Source of the DNA: Eggerthellaceae bacterium
Lineage (GTDB): Bacteria > Actinomycetota > Coriobacteriia > Coriobacteriales > Eggerthellaceae
Assembly (NCBI GenBank): GCA_009782605.1
Contig: WRIR01000004.1
Location: forward strand, 1 to 64,000
Direction: 5' to 3'
Length of the DNA: 64,000 nucleotides
The notes below the pieces were generated by a model. The model did no database searches and was not told the origin of the DNA. It saw nothing but the letters and a program-made list of their open reading frames with translations. Numbering within the stretch: position 1 is the first letter of the stretch; each line of letters opens with the position of its first letter. Both the position numbers and the translations under genes were made by a program. Shown here piece after piece: positions 25,458-33,767 of the stretch.

Positions 25458-26627
25458 CTAGCGCCGCTGGTAGAAGTAGCTTGAGTTCAGCCCCGGGGCG
25501 GCACCGCCCTTGGGCAGGACCATGACCTGCATGGCCTCCATGCGGTAGGCGTAGCCCGCGCTCCCGCAGCTCTGGCCGTTCTTGGCCCAGCCGGTCCAGC
25601 CGATGTTCTGCACGTGTGCGCGGTAGTACACGTCGTAGTGCTTGGCCATGTCCCCGGTGAGGGAGATTCGCAAAGCCTCCAGACGAAGGCCCTTGCCCGA
25701 AGTGCCCGATATCGCCCCATCGGTCTTTGCTCCTTGCCAGCCGATGTTTTGGATGTGGGTCTCATATTTGATAGAGCCCGAATAGGGGGCGCTCTTGAGC
25801 TTTAGGGTCATCGACTCAAGCCGCAGGCCTTGCCCCAGGGTGCCCAGGACAGTCGAGCTGTCGGCAGCTGAATAGGCCTTGTCCCCCACGTTTTGGATAT
25901 GGATGGTCGACGAATAGCCGAGCGCCGCCGCAGCGGGCGGCTTCGGGTCTATCATGCGGGGAGTGCCGGCAGCTGTTGTGACCCCTTTGTAGGCGTTGGC
26001 CGGAGCGGCGGCCCCCTTCTTCACGAGCACCACCTGCAGGGCCTCAAGGCGGAAGGCGTGCCCTGCCGTGCCCGCCTGCTCGCCGTTCTTGGCCCAGCCC
26101 ATCCAGCCGACGTTCTGGGCGTGCACCCTATAATAGATGTCGTAGTGCTTGGCCAGGTCCCCCGTCAGGGTCATCGTCATGGCCTCAAGGCGCAGCGCCC
26201 GGCCCTCGGTGCCCGAAAGCGTGCCCTTGGCCTCGGCCGTCGACTTGCCGGTGGTGCTCACGCTGGCCGCCTTCTGCCAGCCGATGTTCTGGATATGGGT
26301 GGAGTAGCTGATGCCCCCGGCGTAGCCCGTCGTGTTCGTGAGGTTGACCTTCAGGCCCTCAAGCCGCAGCGCGCGCCCGGAGGTGCCCGATATGGCGCCG
26401 TCCTTCACGGCGGCCTGCCAGCCGACGTTCTGCACGTGGGTGGAGTAAGACACCGAAGGCGGAGTTGCAGGGGCGGGGGTCGCAGCAGCAGCGATTTTGA
26501 TGGAGAGCTGCTTTGTGGCGCTGCCGCCTGCATTGGTGCGCTGTTGGCAACTTGAGCCTGTCCGTCCTTCTTGAAGAAGGACATCTGCCCTAAGTCGCCA
26601 AACATGCAAAAGACTACTAGAAGACAC
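25458..26627 (-). CDS. ChW-repeat surface protein, probably 5'-truncated
   Basis: About 390 aa to a GTG at 26625-26627, but the start is doubtful. From about residue 58 there are six ChW (clostridial hydrophobic-Trp) repeats, each with a form of YSTHVQNVGWQ...GTSGRALRLEALKV. Repeats 3 and 6 carry the YDIYYRVHAQNVGWMGWAKNG variant. ChW repeats occur in exported surface or wall proteins. No signal peptide precedes them in any frame, there is no ribosome site, and the 5' region contains a 15-bp inverted repeat and short direct repeats, so an upstream secreted part seems to have been lost. A reading-frame change near 26450-26550 is possible. Confidence 0.7.
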   Translation of the reverse strand: MSSSSLLHVWRLRADVLLQEGRTGSSCQQRTNAGGSATKQLSIKIAAAATPAPATPPSVSYSTHVQNVGWQAAVKDGAISGTSGRALRLEGLKVNLTNTTGYAGGISYSTHIQNIGWQKAASVSTTGKSTAEAKGTLSGTEGRALRLEAMTMTLTGDLAKHYDIYYRVHAQNVGWMGWAKNGEQAGTAGHAFRLEALQVVLVKKGAAAPANAYKGVTTAAGTPRMIDPKPPAAAALGYSSTIHIQNVGDKAYSAADSSTVLGTLGQGLRLESMTLKLKSAPYSGSIKYETHIQNIGWQGAKTDGAISGTSGKGLRLEALRISLTGDMAKHYDVYYRAHVQNIGWTGWAKNGQSCGSAGYAYRMEAMQVMVLPKGGAAPGLNSSYFYQRR

Positions 26628-26664
26628 TACTAGAAAAACGCCTAATGCGGCAGATGTCCTTCTG
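26575..26664. repeat. 15-bp inverted repeat at the 5' break of the ChW gene
   Basis: AGAAGGACATCTGCC (26575-26589) is repeated inverted as GGCAGATGTCCTTCT (26650-26664) around 60 bp containing two GACTACTAG/CACTACTAG copies. This looks like the footprint of an insertion, deletion or inversion event at the start of the ChW gene. The flanking sequence up to 26950 holds no ORF and is partly AT-rich. Confidence 0.5.
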
Positions 26665-26899
26665 CCCGCGTTTTTCCAGAAATACTTCCAGAGCTTCTAG
26701 TTTTTCAATAAGTCACTCACACGTTTGGCATCTGTTATTGCACCACAATAATTTCTCCCCTCCTGCCCAAACAGGGCAACGGGGAAAAATTTGTATAACC
26801 GGGTGACCGAATGGAATGGACGGGATGTAGTGGGGGGCATGCGCGAGCAGTGGACGACACTGTGTCCGCTTTGCCCCTTCGTCGGTGCGCTTCCGGCAG

Positions 26900-26948
26900 A
26901 GCACAAAAGGGACGTTCCTTTTGTGCTTTTGTGCTCCCTTTTGTGCTT
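26900..26948. terminator. Hairpin 3' of asd, with repeated words
   Basis: AGCACAAAAGG-GACGTT-CCTTTTGTGCT forms a perfect 11-bp stem (26900-26927), and parts of the right arm (TTTTGTGCT, CCCTTTTGTGCTT) are repeated just after it up to the asd stop. It probably acts as the asd terminator. The AAAGGGACGTTCCTTT-type stem is reminiscent of widespread palindromic repeats. Confidence 0.55.
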
Positions 26949-26949
26949 C

Positions 26950-27990
26950 CTAGGGCAGGAGCAGGAGGGCTATCTGGGTGGCGTTGAGGGCGGCGCCTTT
27001 GCGGATTTGGTCGGCTACGACCCAGAAGGCCAGGCCGTGGGGGACGCTCGGGTCCTTGCGCAGGCGGCCGACATAGGTCGCGTCCGTGCCCTCAAGGAGG
27101 CCGGGCATGGGGTATTCGGCGCTTGCGGGGTCGTCCATTATGACGATCCCAGGGGCGGCCGCCAGGGCCGCGCGCGCGTCGGCGACGCTTACCTCGCTCG
27201 CGAACTCGACGTTTATCGACTCGGCATGGCAGCGCAGCACCGGCACCCGCACGCAGGTAGGCGCGACCGCGAGGCTTTCGTCGCCCATTATCTTCTTCGC
27301 CTCGACGACCATCTTCCATTCCTCCTTGGTGGAGCCGTCTTCCAGGAAGACATCGATCTGCGGGATGCAGTTGAAGGCGATTTGGTGCTTGAAGTGCTCG
27401 ACCGTCAAGGCCCTTCCCTCAAGGAAGTCACGGGACTGGTTGTAGAGCTCGTCCATCGCCGGGGCGCCTGCCCCGCTCGCTGCCTGGTAGGTCGAAACGA
27501 CCACCCGCGTTATCCGCGCAAGGTCGTAGAGCGGCTTTATGGCGACCATCATCTGGATGGTCGAGCAGTTCGGGTTGGCGATGACGCCCGCATGCGCGAA
27601 AGCGTCGCCCGGGTTGACCTCGGGGACGACGAGCGGCACGTCGGGGTCCATGCGAAAGGCGCTTGAGTTGTCTATCATGACCGCGCCGGCTCCGACCACC
27701 GCCTCGCGCATCTCTTTCGAGACCGAGGCCCCGCAGGCGAAGAGCGCGATATCGACCCCCTCGAAGGCCGCAGGGGTCATCTCCTGTACCACCAGGTCGC
27801 CGGCGGGCACCAGCCCGCAGCCTTCAAAGGCAAGCTTCTTGCCGGCAGAGCGCGCCGACGCCAAGGCACGTACTTCGGCAGCCGGAAAGGCCAGGTCATG
27901 CAGCACCCGCAGGAACTCCTGCCCGACGGCACCCGTGGCACCCGCCACCGCAACAACAGGGTTCGCAGGTATTTCCTTGTTCCAGCTCAT
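26950..27990 (-). CDS. asd: Aspartate-semialdehyde dehydrogenase
   Basis: NADPH-dependent reduction of aspartyl phosphate, shared by lysine, threonine and methionine synthesis. 346 aa: VAVAGATGAVGQEFLRVL nucleotide loop, catalytic Cys in NPNCSTIQM (Cys 142), SGAGAPAMDEL, and the C-terminal VRVPVLRCHAESINVE with active-site His. It lies downstream of lysC in the same direction, separated by 240 bp of palindromic repeats. Confidence 0.94.
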   Translation of the reverse strand: MSWNKEIPANPVVAVAGATGAVGQEFLRVLHDLAFPAAEVRALASARSAGKKLAFEGCGLVPAGDLVVQEMTPAAFEGVDIALFACGASVSKEMREAVVGAGAVMIDNSSAFRMDPDVPLVVPEVNPGDAFAHAGVIANPNCSTIQMMVAIKPLYDLARITRVVVSTYQAASGAGAPAMDELYNQSRDFLEGRALTVEHFKHQIAFNCIPQIDVFLEDGSTKEEWKMVVEAKKIMGDESLAVAPTCVRVPVLRCHAESINVEFASEVSVADARAALAAAPGIVIMDDPASAEYPMPGLLEGTDATYVGRLRKDPSVPHGLAFWVVADQIRKGAALNATQIALLLLP

Positions 27991-28074
27991 AGGTCATCAC
28001 TCTTTCTTTTTCCAAGGCCCTGCCGACCTGATTGGCAGCTATCGGGCATTACGCCATTGCGCCTAACATTACGT

Positions 28075-28146
28075 CATTGCGGGCTTGACCCGCAATCTAA
28101 CCAGAAACCTTACAGATTGCGGGTCAAGCCCGCAATGACGGGACGG
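28075..28146. repeat. Nested ATTGCGGG palindromes between lysC and asd
   Basis: ATTGCGGG-CTTGA-CCCGCAAT and its inverse copy (GATTGCGGGTCAAGCCCGCA) stand about 20 bp apart, so each is a hairpin and together they form a larger 23-bp inverted repeat. The same unit recurs at 30673-30696. This word family is a widespread intergenic repeat in bacteria. Confidence 0.75.
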
Positions 28147-28233
28147 GGCTTCTTTTGGGCTGCGGTCGGTTCCGCAGGCAAGAGGCGGCTTCTTTTGGCT
28201 GCGGGCTTGACCGCAGCAAACCAGCGTAACCTA

Positions 28234-29514
28234 TTATCGCCCCTTTTCCATCTTGGCGGCGAGCTCTTCTGCGGAAAGCTGGGTTTCTTTGAAGACGCTG
28301 TCCGCATCGAGGTCGAAGGCGGTGTGGAGGCAGCGTACCGCGGCAGCCGTCTGGGCGCCGTCGACGACGACGGACAGGCGTATGGGGGAAGTCGATATCG
28401 CCAGGATGTTGATCTCGTTGTCGCCGAGGGCCTTGAACATCTTCGCCGCAACGCCGGGGCTTGACTTCATTCCCGTGCCGACGATGCTCACCTTTGCGAT
28501 GTCCTCGTCGATGTCGTATTCGCGCGCGCCGATTTCGGGCAGCACCTTTATGACGGTTTCCTGCGCCCGCTTCAAATCGGCGTCGGGGCAGGTGAAGCTG
28601 ATGTCGGTGATGCCGTCTTCCGAGATGTTCTGGATTATCATGTCGGTGTTGACCATGCTGTTCGCCAAGGCTGAGAACACCTTGGCCGCAACGCCGGTCA
28701 TGTCGGGCACGCCGCGGATGGTCACCTTCACTTCCGAGGTGTCGTGTGCAATGCCGGTTATCACCGCTTCTTCCATCTTTGGGGTCGCCTCCTTAATATA
28801 AGTGCCCGGCGCGTCGGAGAAAGCCGAGCGAGCATGAATGACCACCTTGTACTTGCGGGCGAACTCGACGGCACGCATCTGGAGCACGCCGGCGCCCACC
28901 GAAGAGAGCTCAAGCATGTCGTCGTAGTTGATTGCGGCAAGCTTTCGGGCGCGGGGGGCGACACGCGGGTCGGCGGTGTAGACCCCGTCGACGTCGGAGT
29001 ATATCTCGCAGGCATCGGCCTCTATCCCCCAGGCGATTGCAACCGCAGTCGTGTCCGACCCGCCCCGCCCAAGCGTCGTGATGTCGCCGTTCTGGTCGAT
29101 GCCCTGAAACCCTGCGATGACCGGGATATAACCCTGGGACAGGGCTTTGCGGATGCGCTTGGTGTTCACTTTGACGATCTTCGCCTTCTCGTGGATCCCG
29201 TCGGTCTCGATGCCCGCCTGGCGGCCCGTGAAGCTCATGGCCTTGTAGCCCCGCGCCGAGAGCGCCATCGCCAACAGGGTCATGCTGATCTGCTCGCCAG
29301 TCGAGAGCAGCCGATCCATTTCACGTGCTGGAGGGTCGGTGTTGAGGGCGCGCGCGAGGCTGACCAGCTCGTCGGTCGTCTTCCCCATCGCGGATACGAC
29401 GGCAACGACCTCGTTTTCCGCCTGCTTGAGGGCGACGAGGCGCTGGGCGACCATCTGGATACGGTCGGGTGACGCGAGCGAGGTTCCGCCGAATTTTGCA
29501 ACTATTAAGGACAT
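28234..29514 (-). CDS. lysC: Aspartate kinase
   Basis: Phosphorylates aspartate, entry to the Lys/Thr/Met pathways. 426 aa from ATG 29512-29514 (an in-frame GTG at 29547 is an alternative). KFGGTSLASPDRI at the N-terminus, LGRGGSDTTAVAIAWGIEADACEIYSDVDGVYTADPR, and two C-terminal ACT domains (VTIRGVPDMTGVAAKVF and VSIVGTGMKSSPGVAAKMF), which imply feedback control by lysine and/or threonine. A -10 TATAGT lies at about 29556-29561. Confidence 0.94.
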   Translation of the reverse strand: MSLIVAKFGGTSLASPDRIQMVAQRLVALKQAENEVVAVVSAMGKTTDELVSLARALNTDPPAREMDRLLSTGEQISMTLLAMALSARGYKAMSFTGRQAGIETDGIHEKAKIVKVNTKRIRKALSQGYIPVIAGFQGIDQNGDITTLGRGGSDTTAVAIAWGIEADACEIYSDVDGVYTADPRVAPRARKLAAINYDDMLELSSVGAGVLQMRAVEFARKYKVVIHARSAFSDAPGTYIKEATPKMEEAVITGIAHDTSEVKVTIRGVPDMTGVAAKVFSALANSMVNTDMIIQNISEDGITDISFTCPDADLKRAQETVIKVLPEIGAREYDIDEDIAKVSIVGTGMKSSPGVAAKMFKALGDNEINILAISTSPIRLSVVVDGAQTAAAVRCLHTAFDLDADSVFKETQLSAEELAAKMEKGR

Positions 29515-29672
29515 CGGGGCATGGTGCTCTTTCTGCTTGGATACCACAGCCTTACACTATAACAAAGAGAGCCGCAAAGGGCAGGAAAAAGCGGAATTGC
29601 GCCATTTGTGGTGCCCTGTGATATGATAAGCGGCGCAAACCCTGCGAGACTACCACTGAGAGGGGGCGTCGC

Positions 29673-30635
29673 ATGCCGGCGATCATCACCCATGATTCCT
29701 TCGGACGAGACGCGTATGAGGTCCTTCACGAGCACGTTGGCGAGACACTTGAGGAAAACCATGCCTTCCTCCTGGGCAACCAGGGCCCCGACCCCTTGTT
29801 CTACCTCGGGCCCCTTCCCCGCCTCCGTCAGTTCGGCAGCCTCGGATCCACCATGCACCGCGAGAAACCCAACGAGCTGCTTGCAGCCTTCAAGAAGTCG
29901 CTCTCGATCCTCGATGCGGACGAGTATCCGATTGGCCGTGCCTACCTCTTCGGCTTCGTGTGTCACCACTCCCTGGATTCCTCCCTGCACCCGCTTGTCT
30001 ACATGAATCAATACCAGCTCTGCGACGCCGGCATCGATGGGCTTGACCGAAGCAATGGGCGCGAGGTACACGCCCTTATCGAATCCGAGTTCGACGAAAT
30101 GGTGCTCTACCGGAAGCGAAACCAGACTGTGGCGACCTTCTCCCCCGCCTTCGAGATACTTCTGGGCAGCGACTTTATCCTCAAGACGGTCGCGAAGATG
30201 TATGCCTATGTTGCCATGACCGTATACAGCCGCTTCATCCCCAACAGCCTGTTCGTCTCGGCCGTCAGGGCATATCGCTTCACCGAGCCCTTCTTTCATT
30301 CCCGTACCGGGCTGAAACGCGCTTTGCTGGGACGCATCGAGGAGATTTTCAAGCCCTATTCCTACATACGCTCGATGAGCCCGCGGGCGCGGGAAACCAC
30401 GACAAGCAGCTTCGACAATCATGAGAAGAATACCTGGGAGAACCCCTTTACAGGCGAGACCACCACGGCGAGTTTCTGGGACCTCTACGAGCTGGCCTTG
30501 AGCGAGGTTCCCACCCATGTCGAAATGATCGACCGGACAGACTTCGACAAGGCAACCGCAGTCCACATCACCGAAAACCTCAACTTCAGCGGTGCTCCAA
30601 CCGTCGCAATCCTCACCATCGAGGACGCCACCTGA
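29673..30635 (+). CDS. Zinc-dependent phospholipase C-family protein
   Basis: 320 aa. Begins MPAIITHDSFGRDAYE with LGNQGPDPLFY and GYVCHHSLD-like FGFVCHHSLDSSLHP, the spaced His/Asp metal ligands of the zinc-dependent PLC family (Zn_dep_PLPC). No signal peptide is visible, so it is probably cytosolic, and the substrate is unknown. GAGGGGG precedes the ATG. Rightward and isolated, followed by a dense repeat cluster. Confidence 0.8.
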   Translation: MPAIITHDSFGRDAYEVLHEHVGETLEENHAFLLGNQGPDPLFYLGPLPRLRQFGSLGSTMHREKPNELLAAFKKSLSILDADEYPIGRAYLFGFVCHHSLDSSLHPLVYMNQYQLCDAGIDGLDRSNGREVHALIESEFDEMVLYRKRNQTVATFSPAFEILLGSDFILKTVAKMYAYVAMTVYSRFIPNSLFVSAVRAYRFTEPFFHSRTGLKRALLGRIEEIFKPYSYIRSMSPRARETTTSSFDNHEKNTWENPFTGETTTASFWDLYELALSEVPTHVEMIDRTDFDKATAVHITENLNFSGAPTVAILTIEDAT

Positions 30636-30672
30636 ACCCAGCGTAACTTTTGTGGCAAGGCAACAAGAGAAA

Positions 30673-30696
30673 GATTGCGGGTCAAGCCCGCAATGA
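30673..30696. repeat. Third copy of the ATTGCGGG palindrome
   Basis: GATTGCGGGTCAAGCCCGCA followed by ATGACGG, same orientation as the copy at 28118-28140. Confidence 0.7.
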
Positions 30697-30729
30697 CGGC
30701 GGGGAGCCGTGTGACACATTTTGTCGCCC

Positions 30730-30789
30730 GAGTGACAAGGGGCCGTATAACCTGTCACGTGTGACAGGTTATACGGCCCCTTGTCACTC
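30730..30789. repeat. REP-like palindrome, type B copy 1
   Basis: A perfect 29-bp inverted repeat (30730-30758 and 30761-30789) with only two central bases. The arm contains GTGACAAGGGGCCGTATAAC and ends in GTCAC. It abuts copy 2 of the structured dispersed repeat. Its outer word TGACAAGGGG is shared with the RAYT-flanking type A palindromes. Confidence 0.85.
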
Positions 30790-31000
30790 AGGTCCACATC
30801 AGTCAGCGAGGGTTCCTGTGGTGCCCGGAATTGCCCCGTTGCGCGGCTGAGCGTACTTCGGTACGCGAAGGCAAGCGCAAAAGGGGCAAGGCCGGGTGCC
30901 ACAGGGAGCCGCAGCGTCGGGCAGTTACGTCGGCTGGCAAGCCGGCGTAACCGAAAAGCCGCAGCGTCGGCCCGTTACGCTGATTGTAAATCAGCGTAAC
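30790..31000. repeat. Structured dispersed repeat, copy 2 (with an extra hairpin unit)
   Basis: Homologous to 10650-10810. The core hairpin (about 30813-30907) keeps every helix with changed bases: CCCGG/CCGGG, TTGCCCC/GGGGCAA, TTGCGC/GCGCAA and GCGTAC-TTCG-GTACGC. The downstream unit (GCCGCAGCGTCGG plus a GTTACG hairpin) is present twice. The inner hairpin GTTACGTCGGCT-GGC-AAGCCGGCGTAAC differs from the outer one by paired substitutions. It ends one base before the stop codon of the leftward gene at 31002, again between convergent genes. Confidence 0.75.
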
Positions 31001-31001
31001 T

Positions 31002-31748
31002 TCAATTCCCCACAGGGAAGTACCTGCCCGTCTCCGGGTCGACCAGGTAGCGCAGCGACGCTCGGGGGAGGTTGGTGGCAAGGGGCCTGATGCGGCGCAG
31101 CTCGGCCTTGGTCTGTGCCCTGTTGTTGCCTTGTCCCCGCCCTTCAAAGCATGTGAGGCTCCCGTCCGGCGCAATCAGATAGATGCTCTTATAGCGCAGG
31201 ATCTCGGTGGCCGACACGTCCCCTATCTCCCTCAGGTTCGCAGGGTCGCCTGAGAGGTGGTTCGGGTCGACGGCCTCGCTGTTGGGATGCGTGTGGACAA
31301 GCGAGGGCTTCCCGCAGAGCATGAACAGGCGGCGCAGGAGGCCGAGCGCGCTGCCCGCGATGGCGATGGCCACCACGTCGCCATGCCTGCCCGCGACGAC
31401 CCCGCTCGTGCGGTACCGGGTGATGCGCACCCTCTCGCCGCCGACAAGCTCCCTTCGCCTGACGGCCGTCACAACTGCGGCGAACTCCCGGTTGTAGCGG
31501 TCGGTCAGGCGCCTCATCGCAGGCACAAGCGACAGGACCGCCTCCATTTCAGTCCCATACACCCCGCCGTGCCGGAAGAGCCCGAGGGCGTTCTTGAAGA
31601 ATCCCAGGTCATGGGGGTGAAGCTCTCTGTGGTAGCGCAGGATGAGGTCGATGTCCTCCTGGACGACCCCGCGGCCCCGCCGGACGCCCCGGTGCCTTCT
31701 CATAAGGAAGTCGAATACCGCCTGCTTAAACTCCTTTTCCTGCTCCAT
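31002..31748 (-). CDS. Protein with a JAMM-like HxHP motif, function unknown
   Basis: 248 aa. The N-terminal 90 residues are helical and basic (RRHRGVRRGRGV). The centre carries PSLVHTHPNS followed after about 20 residues by GDVSATEILRY, recalling the JAB/MPN HxHP...SxxD metal site with Glu in place of the last Asp. YLIAPDGSLTCFEGRG follows, as in JAB-like proteases where the substrate strand ends. The assignment rests on these motifs only. It is leftward, downstream of the pit-DUF47 pair, and its stop lies against the structured repeat. Confidence 0.55.
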   Translation of the reverse strand: MEQEKEFKQAVFDFLMRRHRGVRRGRGVVQEDIDLILRYHRELHPHDLGFFKNALGLFRHGGVYGTEMEAVLSLVPAMRRLTDRYNREFAAVVTAVRRRELVGGERVRITRYRTSGVVAGRHGDVVAIAIAGSALGLLRRLFMLCGKPSLVHTHPNSEAVDPNHLSGDPANLREIGDVSATEILRYKSIYLIAPDGSLTCFEGRGQGNNRAQTKAELRRIRPLATNLPRASLRYLVDPETGRYFPVGN

Positions 31749-31876
31749 GCCCTCTCATCCGTCTTTCAGGTGCCGGGGTGCCGAAGGTGGCGGGGGTGGA
31801 GGGGGCAGCGGTGACAAAGGGACAGCGGAACCGCCCCTGCCCCCTGTCGCCTTCGCCTTGCCACCTGCCCGTGCCC

Positions 31877-32500
31877 CTACGAGTTCTTCAAAACGACGGT
31901 GCCCATCATGTCGGCGACGTTCTCGCAGGCGTCGATGCAGCGCTCCATGCGTGCGAACACGTTGCTCCAGGCCATGATGTAGACAGGCTCGTCGGTGTGG
32001 TTCACATACAGGTCGCGGATGGACTTGAGGTAGAGCTTGTCGGCCTCTTCCTCAAGGTCGTTGATCTCGATGACATGGTCGGCGAGGGCACGCGACTTCC
32101 TGAAGTTCCTGAACTCCCGCAGCGCATCCACGAGCCGTGCGGTCGCCTGCTCGATGATCTCGGCCATCGCGAGCGCGTGCGGGTAGATGTCCTGGATGTC
32201 GTACATGTAGAGCTGCTGTGTCACGTCGTCGATATAGTCGCAGATGTCGTCGAGGCGATGCGCCAGCTCGACGATGTCCTCCTTTTCAAGGGGTGTCAGG
32301 AACTCCGTGGCAACATGCGTGAATATCTCATGGTTCTGCTGGTCGGCAGAGTTCTCGACCGCATGCATGGCATCGAGCTTCTCCGGCAGGGTCGCCGGGT
32401 CGAAGTCCCTGAACAGCTCGACAAGCATCAGCGCCTCTTCGCATGCATACTTCCCCTGGCGTTCCAACGCACCGAAATAATCAAACTTCTCACGTGCCAT
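31877..32500 (-). CDS. DUF47 (PhoU-like) phosphate transport accessory protein
   Basis: 207 aa, all-helical PhoU-like fold: FDYFGALERQGKYACEEALMLVELF, HAVENSADQQNHEIFTHVATEFLTPLEKEDIVELAHRLDDICDYID. DUF47 proteins are encoded with low-affinity Pit transporters and are thought to modulate them. The pit gene lies 43 nt upstream. Confidence 0.9.
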   Translation of the reverse strand: MAREKFDYFGALERQGKYACEEALMLVELFRDFDPATLPEKLDAMHAVENSADQQNHEIFTHVATEFLTPLEKEDIVELAHRLDDICDYIDDVTQQLYMYDIQDIYPHALAMAEIIEQATARLVDALREFRNFRKSRALADHVIEINDLEEEADKLYLKSIRDLYVNHTDEPVYIMAWSNVFARMERCIDACENVADMMGTVVLKNS

Positions 32501-32542
32501 AACTATCCTTCCTCGCGCCGCCTTTTTGCCAAGCGCCTGCTC

Positions 32543-33544
32543 TTAGGAGACCTGCAAGATGAAACGGATGAGATACACGAACGCCGCCCCAAGCAGCATC
32601 GCGGAGGGCGGGGTGACGACCCAGGTCATCACGATGTCTTTCGCCTTCCCCCACTTGACGGCCGAGAGGCGCCGTGCGCTTCCCACGCCCATGACCGAAG
32701 TGGTGATGGCATGCGTCGTGGAGATGGGGGCATGCAGCGCCGTCATTATCTGGATGACTATCGCCGACGAGGTCTCGGCGGCAAAGCCCCTAACGGAGTC
32801 GAGCTTGGTCACGCCGTGGCCCATGGTGCGCATGATGCGCCATCCCCCCACCGAGGTCCCCGCCGCCATCGTGGCGGCGCAGAGGAGCTTGACCCACAAA
32901 GGGATATGCCCGGCATCGGCAAGGAAGCCGCCCGTGAAGAGGGCAAGCGTGATGATGCCCATCGTCTTTTGCGCGTCGTTGGTGCCGTGGGCAAAGGCCA
33001 CCGCCGCCGCGGACAGTATCTGGAGGCGGGAGAACACCCGGCCCGCCTTGCGGCGGTTCACCGACGCAAAAAGCTTGTAGATGAGCTTCATGAAGCAGAA
33101 GGCCATGAAGAAGCCGAGGAAGGGCGAGGTGAACATGGGGATGACGACCTTTTGCAGCACGCCGCTCCAGATGATGCCGTCAAGCCCTGCCGTATAGGCG
33201 ATCGTCGCGCCGAGCAGGCCGCCGATAAGCGCGTGAGACGACGAGCTGGGGATCCCCTTCCACCATGTGAACAGGTTCCAGGTGATGGCACCGAGCAGGG
33301 CGGCGAGGATGACGTAGTCGTCGAGGGTGACCCCGACAAGCCCTTTCGAGATGGTCTGGGCGACGCCTTCGAAGACGAGCGCGCCGAGGAAGTTCATGGA
33401 GGCGGCCAGGGCTATCGCGCCCGCAACCGGCAGCGCCTTGGTATAGACCGTCGTCGCAATGGAGTTCGCGGTATCATGGAACCCGTTGATGAACTCAAAG
33501 GCAAGGGCGCTGATAACAACCAAAAAAATGATAAGGAGGCTCAT
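32543..33544 (-). CDS. pit: Inorganic phosphate transporter, PiT family
   Basis: 333 aa, polytopic membrane protein with the duplicated PiT signature: FINGFHDTANSIATTVYTKAL near the N-terminus and FAHGTNDAQKTMGIITLAL in the second half. Low-affinity, ion-coupled phosphate uptake. First gene of the pit-DUF47 operon. Confidence 0.93.
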   Translation of the reverse strand: MSLLIIFLVVISALAFEFINGFHDTANSIATTVYTKALPVAGAIALAASMNFLGALVFEGVAQTISKGLVGVTLDDYVILAALLGAITWNLFTWWKGIPSSSSHALIGGLLGATIAYTAGLDGIIWSGVLQKVVIPMFTSPFLGFFMAFCFMKLIYKLFASVNRRKAGRVFSRLQILSAAAVAFAHGTNDAQKTMGIITLALFTGGFLADAGHIPLWVKLLCAATMAAGTSVGGWRIMRTMGHGVTKLDSVRGFAAETSSAIVIQIMTALHAPISTTHAITTSVMGVGSARRLSAVKWGKAKDIVMTWVVTPPSAMLLGAAFVYLIRFILQVS

Positions 33545-33767
33545 ACCTTCCCAACTTCATCCTGTCGCGGGCTCCACGCGCGGCCACTGCGGATACGCAA
33601 GGCATAATTCTATCGCAAGTTCAGCTGCGCGAGGGAGAGAAATACCGCTATTATCAAGGGATTACACGCCTTAGTGTAAAATCTTTGTAAAATGTCCCTG
33701 CCAAAGACGGCCGCAGTCCCCGCCAAAGACGGCCGCAGTCCCCGCCACAGGCGGGCAAGGTCCCCGC
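33545..33767. repeat. Tandem repeat CAAAGACGGCCGCAGTCCC between the MBL and pit genes
   Basis: About 220 bp without a gene. At 33701-33760 a 19-bp unit (CAAAGACGGCCGCAGTCCC plus CCGC) occurs twice, then a degraded third time. No firm promoter is seen. Confidence 0.5.

Noticed and set aside
29505-30902. Leftward reading frame of 465 codons overlapping the phospholipase-like gene
   Set aside because: It is antisense to a well-supported gene and its first part is translation of the dispersed repeats (HCGLDPQS-type peptide).
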